This document shows, piece by piece, positions 32,738 to 40,796 of a DNA stretch of 41,128 bases; position 1 is the first letter of the stretch; every line of letters starts with the position of its first letter. The notes under the pieces were generated by a model, which was given only the letters and a program-made list of their open reading frames with translations, was not told where the DNA came from and searched no databases. The position numbers and the translations under genes were made by a program. The stretch comes from Treponema sp. (GTDB taxonomy: Bacteria; Spirochaetota; Spirochaetia; Treponematales; Breznakiellaceae), in NCBI GenBank assembly GCA_009780855.1, contig WQZG01000025.1, positions 1 to 41,128 on the forward strand, written 5' to 3'.

Positions 32738-33599
32738 CGTCCGCTCCTTTAATTATGTCCGATTCCCCGATTTGCGGTTCTATTTCCGCCTCAGATGTTT
32801 CAGGGATGTATGTATCCTGTATTGCAGTTATAACATTATTTTTTAGAAATGAATATTCATAAATGCGCCTGATTAAATTGGTTATTTTGTCGCCGTACGC
32901 CGGGTCTGCGGCCCAGGTTCCGGACAATCCGCTGATTTTCGGAGACGAGCCGGAGATGACAAAATAATTTCTGGGATCAACCAGTTCCTGGTTAAGCGGT
33001 TCGTCAGAAGCATAAATTTTTAAATGCTGAATATGGGCCCGTACTCCGGTTCTGGGATCGGGGAACCATTCACCTTCCTGCCCCGGTCCGATTGCCCCCA
33101 GACCGCAAAAATTATTCATCTCTGAAGTAACCAGCCCTCCGAACCGCAAAAAACCGGTTTCCAGGCACATTTGCGCAAATGCCGCGTCGCAGTTAACACC
33201 TTCTGCTGATGCTTCTTCCACGTATAAATTGGCAAGTTCTTCCGCTATGCCGTCTGCGTCCGGATTAAAAAAAAGCAGGAAATCCGAAAGACTTTTTGCA
33301 TCGACTTGCCCCTGTCCCATAATATATTCGGGAACCTGCGGCATACCGGGTTCGCTGTTATTTTCCTGTTCAGCTTGCTGCGCCGCTGCTTGCTGCGCCG
33401 CTGCTTGCTGCGAATATTCCGGTTCGGGCAGAATATAATTCTCGTCATCATCCTCAGGATTTGCAAAATCGGTTAAAAATTTATCGGTTAACGGTGAATC
33501 CGGGTAATCCTGGGCTTCACAATTACCGGGATAAATCAGGCAATGCATCAAGAAAAACGCCAGCGCCAAAATACCTGAAAATTTGCCGAACATCAACAC
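32724..33599 (-). CDS. Exported glucosaminidase (GH73, FlgJ/LytG-like peptidoglycan hydrolase)
   Basis: The signal peptide (FGKFSGILALAFFLMHCLIYPGNCEA) is followed by an acidic Gln/Ala linker with AAQQA repeats. The catalytic glucosaminidase domain lies at about 100-245: ADGIAEELANLYVEEASAEGVNCDAAFAQMCLETGFLRFGG has the expected catalytic Glu (CLETGFL), followed by NNFCGLGAIGPGQEGEWFPDPRTGVRAHIQHL and GTWAADPAYGDKITNLIRRIY, all typical of GH73. It cleaves the N-acetylglucosaminyl-beta-1,4 bond of peptidoglycan. Starts GTG 33599, TTG 33596 and ATG 33593 are all possible; AAAAGGAAA is best spaced for the first two. The promoter region is occupied by the second copy of the 139-bp repeat, 12 bp upstream. 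Confidence 0.86.
   Translation of the reverse strand: MLMFGKFSGILALAFFLMHCLIYPGNCEAQDYPDSPLTDKFLTDFANPEDDDENYILPEPEYSQQAAAQQAAAQQAEQENNSEPGMPQVPEYIMGQGQVDAKSLSDFLLFFNPDADGIAEELANLYVEEASAEGVNCDAAFAQMCLETGFLRFGGLVTSEMNNFCGLGAIGPGQEGEWFPDPRTGVRAHIQHLKIYASDEPLNQELVDPRNYFVISGSSPKISGLSGTWAADPAYGDKITNLIRRIYEYSFLKNNVITAIQDTYIPETSEAEIEPQIGESDIIKGADDEGL
33374..33412 (-). repeat. 15-bp in-frame tandem repeat (AAQQA)
   Basis: Two full units (33374-33388, 33389-33403, identical) and a partial third encode the Gln/Ala linker of the glucosaminidase. Confidence 0.8.
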
Positions 33600-33610
33600 A
33601 GTTTCCTTTT

Positions 33611-33749
33611 ATTCGTGTTGAGGGGTTTAATACCCAAGAACTCGCTGCGCGAGGGAGCTTTAGGGCGCTCTTAAAGGTATTAAACCCCGAATACAAATAC
33701 CTTAGAAGAAACAACATACCTCGTGGCTTGCCGCGAGGTTGTTGATTAA
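33611..33749. repeat. Structured intergenic repeat, copy 2
   Basis: Near-identical to 8555-8694 in the same orientation relative to the window. The large inverted repeat has one changed base in its right arm (AAAGG for AAGGG), and the second hairpin has lost one base, which interrupts its stem. It fills most of the divergent region between the GH73 gene and radC, so it may carry or replace promoter elements of either. Confidence 0.85.
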
Positions 33750-33810
33750 AATATTTCATATTTTTACTGAAATTTCAATGCAATTTGAATATTAATGCCA
33801 TATAGGGTGT

Positions 33811-34584
33811 ATGTATGATGAAAATTTTAATGATTGCGTAAATGAAGTTCCGGGCGACGGGTACAGGGCCCCTTTCATTTCCGATTTTCAGTCCCTCCCG
33901 ATTTCTGAACGTCCCAGGGAGAGGCTTTTGGAAAAAGGCCCCGCTGCCTTAATGGATCAGGAACTGCTGGCCATTGTTCTTGGCCACGGCGTCAGGGGCA
34001 AAAATGTAAGCGTGCTGGCCTTCCAGCTTCTGGACAGGCTGGATAACCTCAAGGAAATTCCTTCCGCGGAAGAATTAGTACATCTTGGCGGAATGGGTAC
34101 ATCCAAAGCCTGCACTGTTATCGCCATGCTTGAACTGGGAAGGCGGTACTGGAATTTTTCCGGAGTCAGGATCAGATACCCGTCGGATTGCTATAATATA
34201 GTCAGGCATTACGCGAGCCGTAAACAGGAGATGTTTATTTCAATATCACTGAACGGTTCGCATGAGGTAATTGCCGTCCGGGTAGTGAGCAAGGGCCTGG
34301 TCAACCGCACCATAGTCCATCCAAGGGAAGTTTTTGCCGATCCTCTGACCGATCGGTGTTCGGCAGTATGTGTCTGCCATAACCACCCCAGCGGCGAATT
34401 GGTTCCGTCAAGGGAAGACGATGAAGTGACTGTAAACCTTGCGGCGGCCGCGGAAATCCTTGGGATACGTTTTTTGGATCATCTGATTTTTTCCGATAAG
34501 TCCTTTTACAGTTACCGCAGGGAAAAGAGACTCAGGGATTATCAAAAAACAAGCTGGAGCTGTGAAGGTTCATTGCCCGAGTAA
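33811..34584 (+). CDS. radC: RadC/JAB-domain protein
   Basis: The N-terminal helix-hairpin-helix-like UPF0758 domain (about 30-115: LPISERPRERLLEKGPAALMDQELLAIVLGHG, LGGMGTSKACTVIAMLELGRR) is followed by the JAB1/MPN-type RadC domain with HxHPSGxxxPSxxD (H190, H192, D203). The metal site is therefore complete. Despite its name, a DNA-repair role of RadC is not proven; some relatives ride on mobile elements. The length of 257 residues is slightly more than usual because of an N-terminal acidic extension. ATG 33811 has AGGG four bases upstream; an in-frame GTG at 33808 is less likely. Its 3' end overlaps the convergent GH123-like gene by 15 bp. Confidence 0.9.
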   Translation: MYDENFNDCVNEVPGDGYRAPFISDFQSLPISERPRERLLEKGPAALMDQELLAIVLGHGVRGKNVSVLAFQLLDRLDNLKEIPSAEELVHLGGMGTSKACTVIAMLELGRRYWNFSGVRIRYPSDCYNIVRHYASRKQEMFISISLNGSHEVIAVRVVSKGLVNRTIVHPREVFADPLTDRCSAVCVCHNHPSGELVPSREDDEVTVNLAAAAEILGIRFLDHLIFSDKSFYSYRREKRLRDYQKTSWSCEGSLPE

Positions 34585-36297
34585 CTGCGCCAGTTTTTCC
34601 CTTAATTTATAATAATATTGGGACTCGGCCGGATAATGTTCAAAACTTAAAGGTCCGTGAAAATCTTCTTCGGCAAGAGCCAAAACCTTTTCCCGTCCCA
34701 TTTTATTTTCGGCCAGGCATAAAAGCCTGTAATCCTCCAGGCTCTCCCTGTGAACTTCTCCCCGGATTGAAGAAAGGGGCCTGCCGTCCTCTCCCGGATA
34801 AACAAGGAAAGGATCGCCGGCCGGCCATGCCCGTATGCCGGAAGCTTCGCAGAACGGGTTTATGAGTTTTTTGGAATTTTGTGAATAATAAAAATTGTAG
34901 CCCCACTGTAAAAATCCTTTTATATTAAAATAATACATCAGAATCCCCATTGCCCTTGTACGCGCGGACGGCATGGCAAAGAAACGGTTGGGTACCAGGT
35001 AATACTGGCCGGTGCAATAATAAGTCCATAGATCCCTGACTTCCGCATCCAAAAAATCTTTTACATGATTTACCGCAGGTATGGGGTGTTCGACAATTCC
35101 TTCCCTGTAAAAAGTAACATCGCTTAACGCGTCTACGAGCAGACTCCCCTTTACCAGGGGCGCGATTAATTCCTTTGCCGCTTTATAATTTTTTATGTGT
35201 TCGGCATTTGGTTCATCCGAGACATGAAAAACAACATGATCCCTGTCATAACCGTTTTCTTCCAGGACTTTGCGCAGGGCGGGAACAAGCTGTCTCAGGA
35301 AATTGGCGTAGGCAGGATCATCTGCTTTTACATCCCAGCCGAATATTCGCTTAAGTTCCCCGTTGCCGCCGCTGCGGGCTGTTGTGCTGCTACGGGCTAT
35401 AATTTTAGGTGTAAACGCGGCGCCCCATTGTGTAAAGAAATGCGGAATTTCCAGATATTTAATGCTGTGTTTTTTACAGATATTGCACCAGCAGATCAAT
35501 TTATCAAAATTAAATGAATATTTATCTCCGTCAGTTTCTATATCAACAAGCTGAACCGTAGGACGTTCAGCGCCGGGTTCGGTATCAAGGGGCGGAGTAA
35601 AAACCGGAGTGAGCGCCATGTTGATGCCGTAACGGCTTACCATCGGTTCGATAAATGCTTCGATAATTTTCCAGTGTTCTTCGCCAAAAATTTCTGTTTT
35701 ATAAAAATCGGCAAGGCAGTCTGCGTGAAACCACTGTGTCTGGATAAGGGTTTGCACCGGCAGTATTTGCGGTTTTACATCCATAAAAAAAGACAGCTCC
35801 CTGTTTAAAACCGCTTGTTGGTCTTTTCTTTTTGAGCCGTTTGCCATTACAGTTTCATTTAAGGTTTCAACTTTGACAGTAATCTTGTGTATTCCTTTCA
35901 TGGCCGCCGTGACGCCCGGGAAATCAATCCAAATCGATCGGTACTGTCCTGTTACCGGTTTAAAAGTATCGTTTACAAGAGGGCGCAGCAAATCCGGGAA
36001 CAGTCCGGGTTCCGTTGTCAGGTAGCCGCTGTCTGTTTTTTCGTGGCACGGATAATCCGCCGGTATCAGTTCAACCGAACTCAGCGCCGGCTTTACCGGC
36101 GCCCCTGTTACGCTTATTTTTAACGGAGTAACAAACGGAGCCGGTGTTTCGCCGGGATGCCGGGTATAGACAAGCTGAACCGCAGGTATAGTTCCCTCGA
36201 AAACAGGAATGATTTTATCTTCGTCCATCGGATGCGGCCTTTTTGACGGAAATACTTTTTCCAGTGAATTGGCCAAAAAAATATCATAGGCATACAT
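34570..36297 (-). CDS. GH123-like glycoside hydrolase (DUF4091 protein)
   Basis: The C-terminal half carries the DUF4091/GH123 pattern: DRDHVVFHVSDEPNAEH with the catalytic Asp-Glu pair (D361-E362), FLQWGYNFYYSQNS, and GDPFLVYPGEDGRPLSSIRGEVHRESLEDYRLL near the end. GH123 enzymes are beta-N-acetylgalactosaminidases using substrate-assisted catalysis, for which this Asp-Glu pair is diagnostic. The N-terminal 190 residues look like beta-sandwich modules. No signal peptide is visible, so it may act on imported oligosaccharides; 575 residues is normal. No Shine-Dalgarno; TATACT lies six bases before the ATG, and a heptamer array occupies the region upstream. Confidence 0.82.
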   Translation of the reverse strand: MYAYDIFLANSLEKVFPSKRPHPMDEDKIIPVFEGTIPAVQLVYTRHPGETPAPFVTPLKISVTGAPVKPALSSVELIPADYPCHEKTDSGYLTTEPGLFPDLLRPLVNDTFKPVTGQYRSIWIDFPGVTAAMKGIHKITVKVETLNETVMANGSKRKDQQAVLNRELSFFMDVKPQILPVQTLIQTQWFHADCLADFYKTEIFGEEHWKIIEAFIEPMVSRYGINMALTPVFTPPLDTEPGAERPTVQLVDIETDGDKYSFNFDKLICWCNICKKHSIKYLEIPHFFTQWGAAFTPKIIARSSTTARSGGNGELKRIFGWDVKADDPAYANFLRQLVPALRKVLEENGYDRDHVVFHVSDEPNAEHIKNYKAAKELIAPLVKGSLLVDALSDVTFYREGIVEHPIPAVNHVKDFLDAEVRDLWTYYCTGQYYLVPNRFFAMPSARTRAMGILMYYFNIKGFLQWGYNFYYSQNSKKLINPFCEASGIRAWPAGDPFLVYPGEDGRPLSSIRGEVHRESLEDYRLLCLAENKMGREKVLALAEEDFHGPLSFEHYPAESQYYYKLREKLAQLLGQ

Positions 36298-36303
36298 AGG
36301 TTA

Positions 36304-36309
36304 AGTATA
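36304..36309 (-). promoter_or_regulatory. -10 element placed for a leaderless GH123-like mRNA
   Basis: Minus strand TATACT, six bases (TAACCT), ATG at 36297. The -35 position (TTCTCA, 17-bp spacer) falls inside the purine arm of the heptamer array. Confidence 0.5.
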
Positions 36310-36312
36310 AAG

Positions 36313-36551
36313 TGAAAAAGGAGAAATGAGAAGTTAGAAATGAGAAATTAGAAGGGAGAAATGAGGAACCAGCGACATTCCCACTTACTACTTCTCACTT
36401 ACTACTCCCTACTTACCACTCCCTACTTACCACTCCCTACTCCCCACTTACCACTCCCCACTCCCCACTTACTACTCAACTACTAACCGCTGTAAACTAT
36501 CAACTTTTAACTGTTAACTTTTAATTCTTAACTGCTAATTTCTCATTTGAT
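36313..36551. repeat. Long two-armed heptamer array, about 32 units
   Basis: Purine-rich arm 36313-36368: TGAAAAA, GGAGAAA, TGAGAAG, TTAGAAA, TGAGAAA, TTAGAAG, GGAGAAA, TGAGGAA. Pyrimidine-rich arm: from 36383, ACTTACT, ACTTCTC, ACTTACT, ACTCCCT, ACTTACC and so on for 14 units of form ACTNNNN to 36480. After one inserted base the period resumes at 36482 for ten further units (ACTAACC, GCTGTAA, ACTATCA, ACTTTTA, ACTGTTA ...). The TGA stop of the OmpA-type gene lies inside the last units. It separates two genes on the minus strand. Confidence 0.85.
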
Positions 36552-39500
36552 TAGAATAAACTCCACCCTTCTGTTTTTCCAGTTGTTGTTCTGATCCTGG
36601 GCGTTCGCTACCGTGAACTGGCCGCCCCTTCCGACATAACTCATTCGGCTCCTGTTGACGCCGTAACCGCTGAGTATGTCGACAACCGCGGCCGCCCTTG
36701 CGTAGCTCAGCGGCTGCAGTTCTTCGGTTTCTTCCCTGGCTGTCCCCAGTATGGGATTGGCGTGTCCTTCGACAGTTACCCTGTAGTCCCTGAACCTGTT
36801 AAGTATTTCCGCGACGCGCCGCAGAACGCGGTTGTTGGTTTCTATGCGATCAGCCGGCAGGCCGATAAAGTCGGCGTAGTTTGCGCGGAAGGTAATTGAC
36901 GGCACCTGGATCTTCAGCAAATCGCCGTCCCTTATTACCAGAACATCGGTGCTGAATATTCCGTCAACTGTACTTGAATTTCCCAGCGAGTCTGTCGCGC
37001 TGAATGTATACGAATAGTCGGTAGCGCCCTGTACAAGTTCGCCCCAGCTGCTGCGGCCGTTCCATACGATTCTGTCTGTCGGACTGCCCCTGCCTTCCCA
37101 GCGGTAGAATATCTGTTTTGTGCCTTCGGTTTCCCTGAACTCCAGGTTCCAGAATGCAATCGGCGAGGCGTCAACGGCTGACAGTGTTATAAACATTTCA
37201 TCATCCACGCCGTCGTTATCAGGACTAAAATACTGCGGCCTGTAGCTAAAGTTCAGGACCGGCCCGGAAACGTCAACGTTAATTTCCGGCGCTGTTACAT
37301 AAACTTCATCGCCTTTTTCGTAATCAATATATAAGGACGGAGTGTACCATCCTTCCCTGATTATGCCGCGGTCATCATTTCCGTTCCAGCCAATATTTGC
37401 GGGAGGCGCGCTGTTGACACCGGCAAAAGTTTTAAAGACGCTGCCGGTTTCATCCTTTAATTCCAGTTTCCATGAATTGATGCCTTCCTGCGGTGATATA
37501 ATAATATTGAAGTTCATGGCCTGTGACGGCTGGTTTGGCTTTGGCGCAATTGCGAGCGCCGATGCGGTAAGGAAAGCTCTGGGTATGCGGCCGTCTACTG
37601 TTATACTGCTTATGGTTCTGCGGAAGCTGTTTCCCGCATCGTCTGTTGAGGACAGCGAGAAACTGTAAACCCCGTCGGTTACAATATTGCCGGCCTGATC
37701 TTTGCCGTCCCAGATTAATGTTTTTTCCGGGGGCTGGTCAATCCAGTTCCACGAGCGTACTATGTTGTTTCCGTTATCGGTAATTACCGCGTTCCATTCG
37801 TCGTTCCCGTCGGTATTTACACTGATTGGCAAAAAGTCCCTTCTGCCGTTGCCGTTCGGGGCAAAAATTTTAAATGGAACCGATGTATCGCCGCTTGGAG
37901 CTTCTGTATCAAGGATGAAAGGTAATGTTGCGGCTGTAGGTTTAACCCCCGACCTGTATTCCAGGTAGAGACGGGCCGCGTAACTGCCGTCCTGAACCGG
38001 CGAACCATTGTCCGACTTGCCGTCCCAGATTATGGAAGCAGGCGCCATAGATGATCCTGTAAAAGTGCGTACGATTGAACCGGGGGACGGCAGAACCTGG
38101 CTGTTAGCGCCGGCCGATCTGTAGATTTCGATTCTCCAGTTAAGGATACCTGCTGTTTCCTGGATTTGGGGCTGGAGTGTAATCGAATCCTTTATACCGT
38201 CGCCGTTGGGAGAAAACGCCCTAAGATCCGTTGTTATAAAAACCGGCGTATCCCTGGTATTGATTTCGAATTCCACCCTGTTGGATCTTCCGGTATTTCC
38301 CGCAAGGTCCGCAGAAGAAAGCTCGTAAACGTAAAGGCCGTCAGGGGCAATGGAGCCTTCATTGGTTACTCCGTCCCATATCAGCCGTGTCGGCGGGGTT
38401 CCGCTGAACCTGAATGTTTTTACCGCGCCGGCCGGTGTCTCAGAGGCATTCCTTATCTCGCCAATCCACAAAATTTCTTCGGAGGCTTCCTGAATAATAA
38501 ACAGTTCGTCTTTGGCGCCTGTATTGTTGGGCGCAAAAACCGGCGGCAGCCCGGGCCCCTGATCCTTGTCGTCGATCCGTATTGACGCCCTGGGCGGGGT
38601 TACATCCAGGGTAAAAGAAGGAGATACAGCCGAAGAAAGATAACCGTTTATGTAACGCAGCGAAACATCGGCCGTATAAACGCTCTCCGGAAGTATGGCT
38701 CCTGTTTCATCCCTTCCGTCGTATTCATAACGGGCAGGGGGAATACCGTTTCCCTTTAGGGTCCGCCTTATCTGGCCCCTCGTATCCCTTATATTAAATT
38801 CCCAGTAAACAATTCCTTCTGTATCCGGTATGTTCAGAATAAAATTCATCGTGTCTTTGATGCCGTCATTATTCGGGGAGAACCACGCGTCAGTAATGCT
38901 CAGGCCTATCTGCGGCTGGACCGTATTGACAATGATGTTTCTCAGTTCCGCTGATCCGGAATTCTGGGCCCGGTCGAATGAACTAATCCTGAAAAAATAT
39001 ACGCCGTCGCCGACGATTACTCCGTTATCATCGGTTCCGTCCCAGGTAAAAGCTTGCGGCGCCGTGTTTGCGAACCTGACATTTTTAACCTTGTTGCCGC
39101 TGCTGCTGTAAATACCGCCTTCCCAAAGATCCTCCCTTGAACCGTTCATGTTTATTGTAAGAGTATCCTTGTATCCGTCGCCGTCAGGAGAGAATATATT
39201 ATCATCTCCGGCAAGCGGCTCGATGGTAATATCCGGCGGCGTGCAGTCCACCATGACTTTATAGGTTTGGGAAACCGCGCTGTTTTGGTTGTCGTCTTTT
39301 GCGGTAACCCTGAATTGATAAATTCCGTCCGGCGCTGTAACCCCTGTTTCCAGGATACCGTCCCACCGCAGCGTTGACGGAACCTCAACTCCGGATTTGA
39401 CATCGGTTAGCCTGTCCCAGAAATTTTGTACACCCTGGGTCTCCGGCCGCCTTTCCTTGTTGCGGTAGGTGCGCACAACATTGCCTGCTTCATCCATAAT

Positions 39501-40616
39501 CTCAAAAGACCATTCTGAAATATACCTTTGATCGGTTATGGATACAGGAAATTCCAGGTCATCGGACAAACCGTCATTGTTGGGTGAAATCCATATCATG
39601 TCCGGATAATCTATTGTTATTACCGGCGGATTTTTATCCACAACGCCGACAGTCCAGGTAACTCCGGCGCCCATGGCCCATATGTCCGCATACAGCGGTT
39701 TCGCGGCCAAATCCACGGCAAGCTCCCCGTCAGACGGCAGAGCGCCTCCAACGATGCGGGGGCCGCCCGACTTGAGTTTGAAATTGGCGCTTACTCCGAT
39801 GGACGGAATAAATGAAGGGGCCTGCCCCTTGAGGGCTTCCCTGACATTAAAATTGGAAGCCGCGGTAACATTGACCAGTCCGGCAACGGTCATGTTTATC
39901 CCGAGTTTGCCGGTTACATTCTGAAAGGTTGGGAAACTTAAATCTGCGGCCATTCCCATTTTGAACGGAGAAGGATTGCCCGCTTCGCCCTTTAGATTAA
40001 CAAAATCAAACGAAATTCCTCCTGCCGGAGTAAACATGGACGGGATCCAGGAAGCGCCTATACCGTGCAGTACCGCGGCCCAGGTAAAGTTTTCCAGCGG
40101 GCCAAGGCTGCCGATATTCCAGCGCAGGCCCAAATCTCCGGATACAATCCAGTGATCGGCCGTATTGTAGCCTATGTTAAGACCGGCTCCCAGATTCATT
40201 CCCGGATAAAATTCTTTGGCCGCGTTCAGGTTTCCCATAAATGTGGTATCTACCGGGAAACCTTTAAAAGGACTGTTGATCATTTTGAGCGATCCGCCGA
40301 ATACACCGACTCTTGTCGGAAAAACGGCGCCCAGATTAAAAGCGTTTCCCCAGCCGCTCTCCTTTCCAAACCCCGGGATTCCCAAATACCCTATGTCAAA
40401 TATAATCCGCTGGGCATCGCCTTCTGCCGCCGGGTTAACGGCGCTGGCCGGGGCTCCTCCCTTTAATGTGATAAACCCTCCGCGTCCTCCCATGGACGGC
40501 GAAAACAGGTCCATTGCCGAATTCGCGCCTACAGGTGAAACACCGTCAAACTGCGAAAAAACCGGAAATATGATTAAAATGGTAAAAAAAACGCTGATTA
40601 TATATTTTCGTATCAT
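36543..40616 (-). CDS. OmpA-family envelope protein with eight FlgD/Ig-like repeats
   Basis: A 1357-residue exported protein. Signal peptide 1-21 (cut at VFS-Q); an N-terminal region 22-325 rich in Gly and aromatic residues that looks like an outer-membrane beta-barrel (GLNIGYNTADHWIVSGDLGLRW); then eight repeats of about 110 residues. Each repeat opens with an FSPNxDGxxD calcium-type loop (344, 475, 579, 693, 800, 918, 1129) and contains a WDGxxxxG turn (418, 525, 632, 747, 864, 969, 1077, 1185). The seventh, near 1024, has lost the loop (IAPKPNQPSQ). The OmpA peptidoglycan-binding domain (1235-1357) has VEGHANP and NWKNRRVEF. It probably links outer membrane to the wall, as similar treponemal proteins do. 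Ribosome binding site AAGGAA. The TGA stop lies in the heptamer array. Confidence 0.88.
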   Translation of the reverse strand: MIRKYIISVFFTILIIFPVFSQFDGVSPVGANSAMDLFSPSMGGRGGFITLKGGAPASAVNPAAEGDAQRIIFDIGYLGIPGFGKESGWGNAFNLGAVFPTRVGVFGGSLKMINSPFKGFPVDTTFMGNLNAAKEFYPGMNLGAGLNIGYNTADHWIVSGDLGLRWNIGSLGPLENFTWAAVLHGIGASWIPSMFTPAGGISFDFVNLKGEAGNPSPFKMGMAADLSFPTFQNVTGKLGINMTVAGLVNVTAASNFNVREALKGQAPSFIPSIGVSANFKLKSGGPRIVGGALPSDGELAVDLAAKPLYADIWAMGAGVTWTVGVVDKNPPVITIDYPDMIWISPNNDGLSDDLEFPVSITDQRYISEWSFEIMDEAGNVVRTYRNKERRPETQGVQNFWDRLTDVKSGVEVPSTLRWDGILETGVTAPDGIYQFRVTAKDDNQNSAVSQTYKVMVDCTPPDITIEPLAGDDNIFSPDGDGYKDTLTINMNGSREDLWEGGIYSSSGNKVKNVRFANTAPQAFTWDGTDDNGVIVGDGVYFFRISSFDRAQNSGSAELRNIIVNTVQPQIGLSITDAWFSPNNDGIKDTMNFILNIPDTEGIVYWEFNIRDTRGQIRRTLKGNGIPPARYEYDGRDETGAILPESVYTADVSLRYINGYLSSAVSPSFTLDVTPPRASIRIDDKDQGPGLPPVFAPNNTGAKDELFIIQEASEEILWIGEIRNASETPAGAVKTFRFSGTPPTRLIWDGVTNEGSIAPDGLYVYELSSADLAGNTGRSNRVEFEINTRDTPVFITTDLRAFSPNGDGIKDSITLQPQIQETAGILNWRIEIYRSAGANSQVLPSPGSIVRTFTGSSMAPASIIWDGKSDNGSPVQDGSYAARLYLEYRSGVKPTAATLPFILDTEAPSGDTSVPFKIFAPNGNGRRDFLPISVNTDGNDEWNAVITDNGNNIVRSWNWIDQPPEKTLIWDGKDQAGNIVTDGVYSFSLSSTDDAGNSFRRTISSITVDGRIPRAFLTASALAIAPKPNQPSQAMNFNIIISPQEGINSWKLELKDETGSVFKTFAGVNSAPPANIGWNGNDDRGIIREGWYTPSLYIDYEKGDEVYVTAPEINVDVSGPVLNFSYRPQYFSPDNDGVDDEMFITLSAVDASPIAFWNLEFRETEGTKQIFYRWEGRGSPTDRIVWNGRSSWGELVQGATDYSYTFSATDSLGNSSTVDGIFSTDVLVIRDGDLLKIQVPSITFRANYADFIGLPADRIETNNRVLRRVAEILNRFRDYRVTVEGHANPILGTAREETEELQPLSYARAAAVVDILSGYGVNRSRMSYVGRGGQFTVANAQDQNNNWKNRRVEFILIK

Positions 40617-40659
40617 GTTATTTCCTTTTCGGTATTTTTTTACCTATTCTATCATAGTT

Positions 40660-40688
40660 TTGACATGTAAATTAAAAATTATTACTAT
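40660..40688 (+). promoter_or_regulatory. Consensus promoter of the BMP-family gene
   Basis: Perfect TTGACA (40660-40665), 17-bp spacer, TACTAT (40683-40688). Predicted start near 40694-40696, inside the left arm of the dyad that follows, leaving a leader of about 100 nt. Confidence 0.7.
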
Positions 40689-40689
40689 T

Positions 40690-40732
40690 CTCCGCGGAGG
40701 TTAGCCTCCTCGTAGGTTAACCTCCGGCGGAG
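40690..40732 (+). promoter_or_regulatory. GC-rich dyad at the transcription start of the BMP-family gene
   Basis: CTCCGC (40690-40695) pairs with GCGGAG (40727-40732) and GGAGGTTA (40696-40703) with TAACCTCC (40718-40725), with one bulged G and a 14-base loop. Two alternatives exist inside it: GGAGG with the loop CCTCC, and the palindrome AGGTTAACCT. CCTCC copies in the loop and right arm are complementary to the gene's own GGAGG Shine-Dalgarno at 40786-40790. It could be an operator, a 5' stabilising stem, or a translational switch. No T-run follows, so not a terminator. Confidence 0.5.
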
Positions 40733-40796
40733 ACCGTTGACCGGCAATATGAAAACGATTTAAGATATTAATAACTAATTTTAGCGGAGGAAATTA

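Noticed and set aside
36313-36551. CRISPR-like array
   Set aside because: Units are 7 bp and degenerate with no unique spacers of 25-40 bp and no long identical direct repeat.
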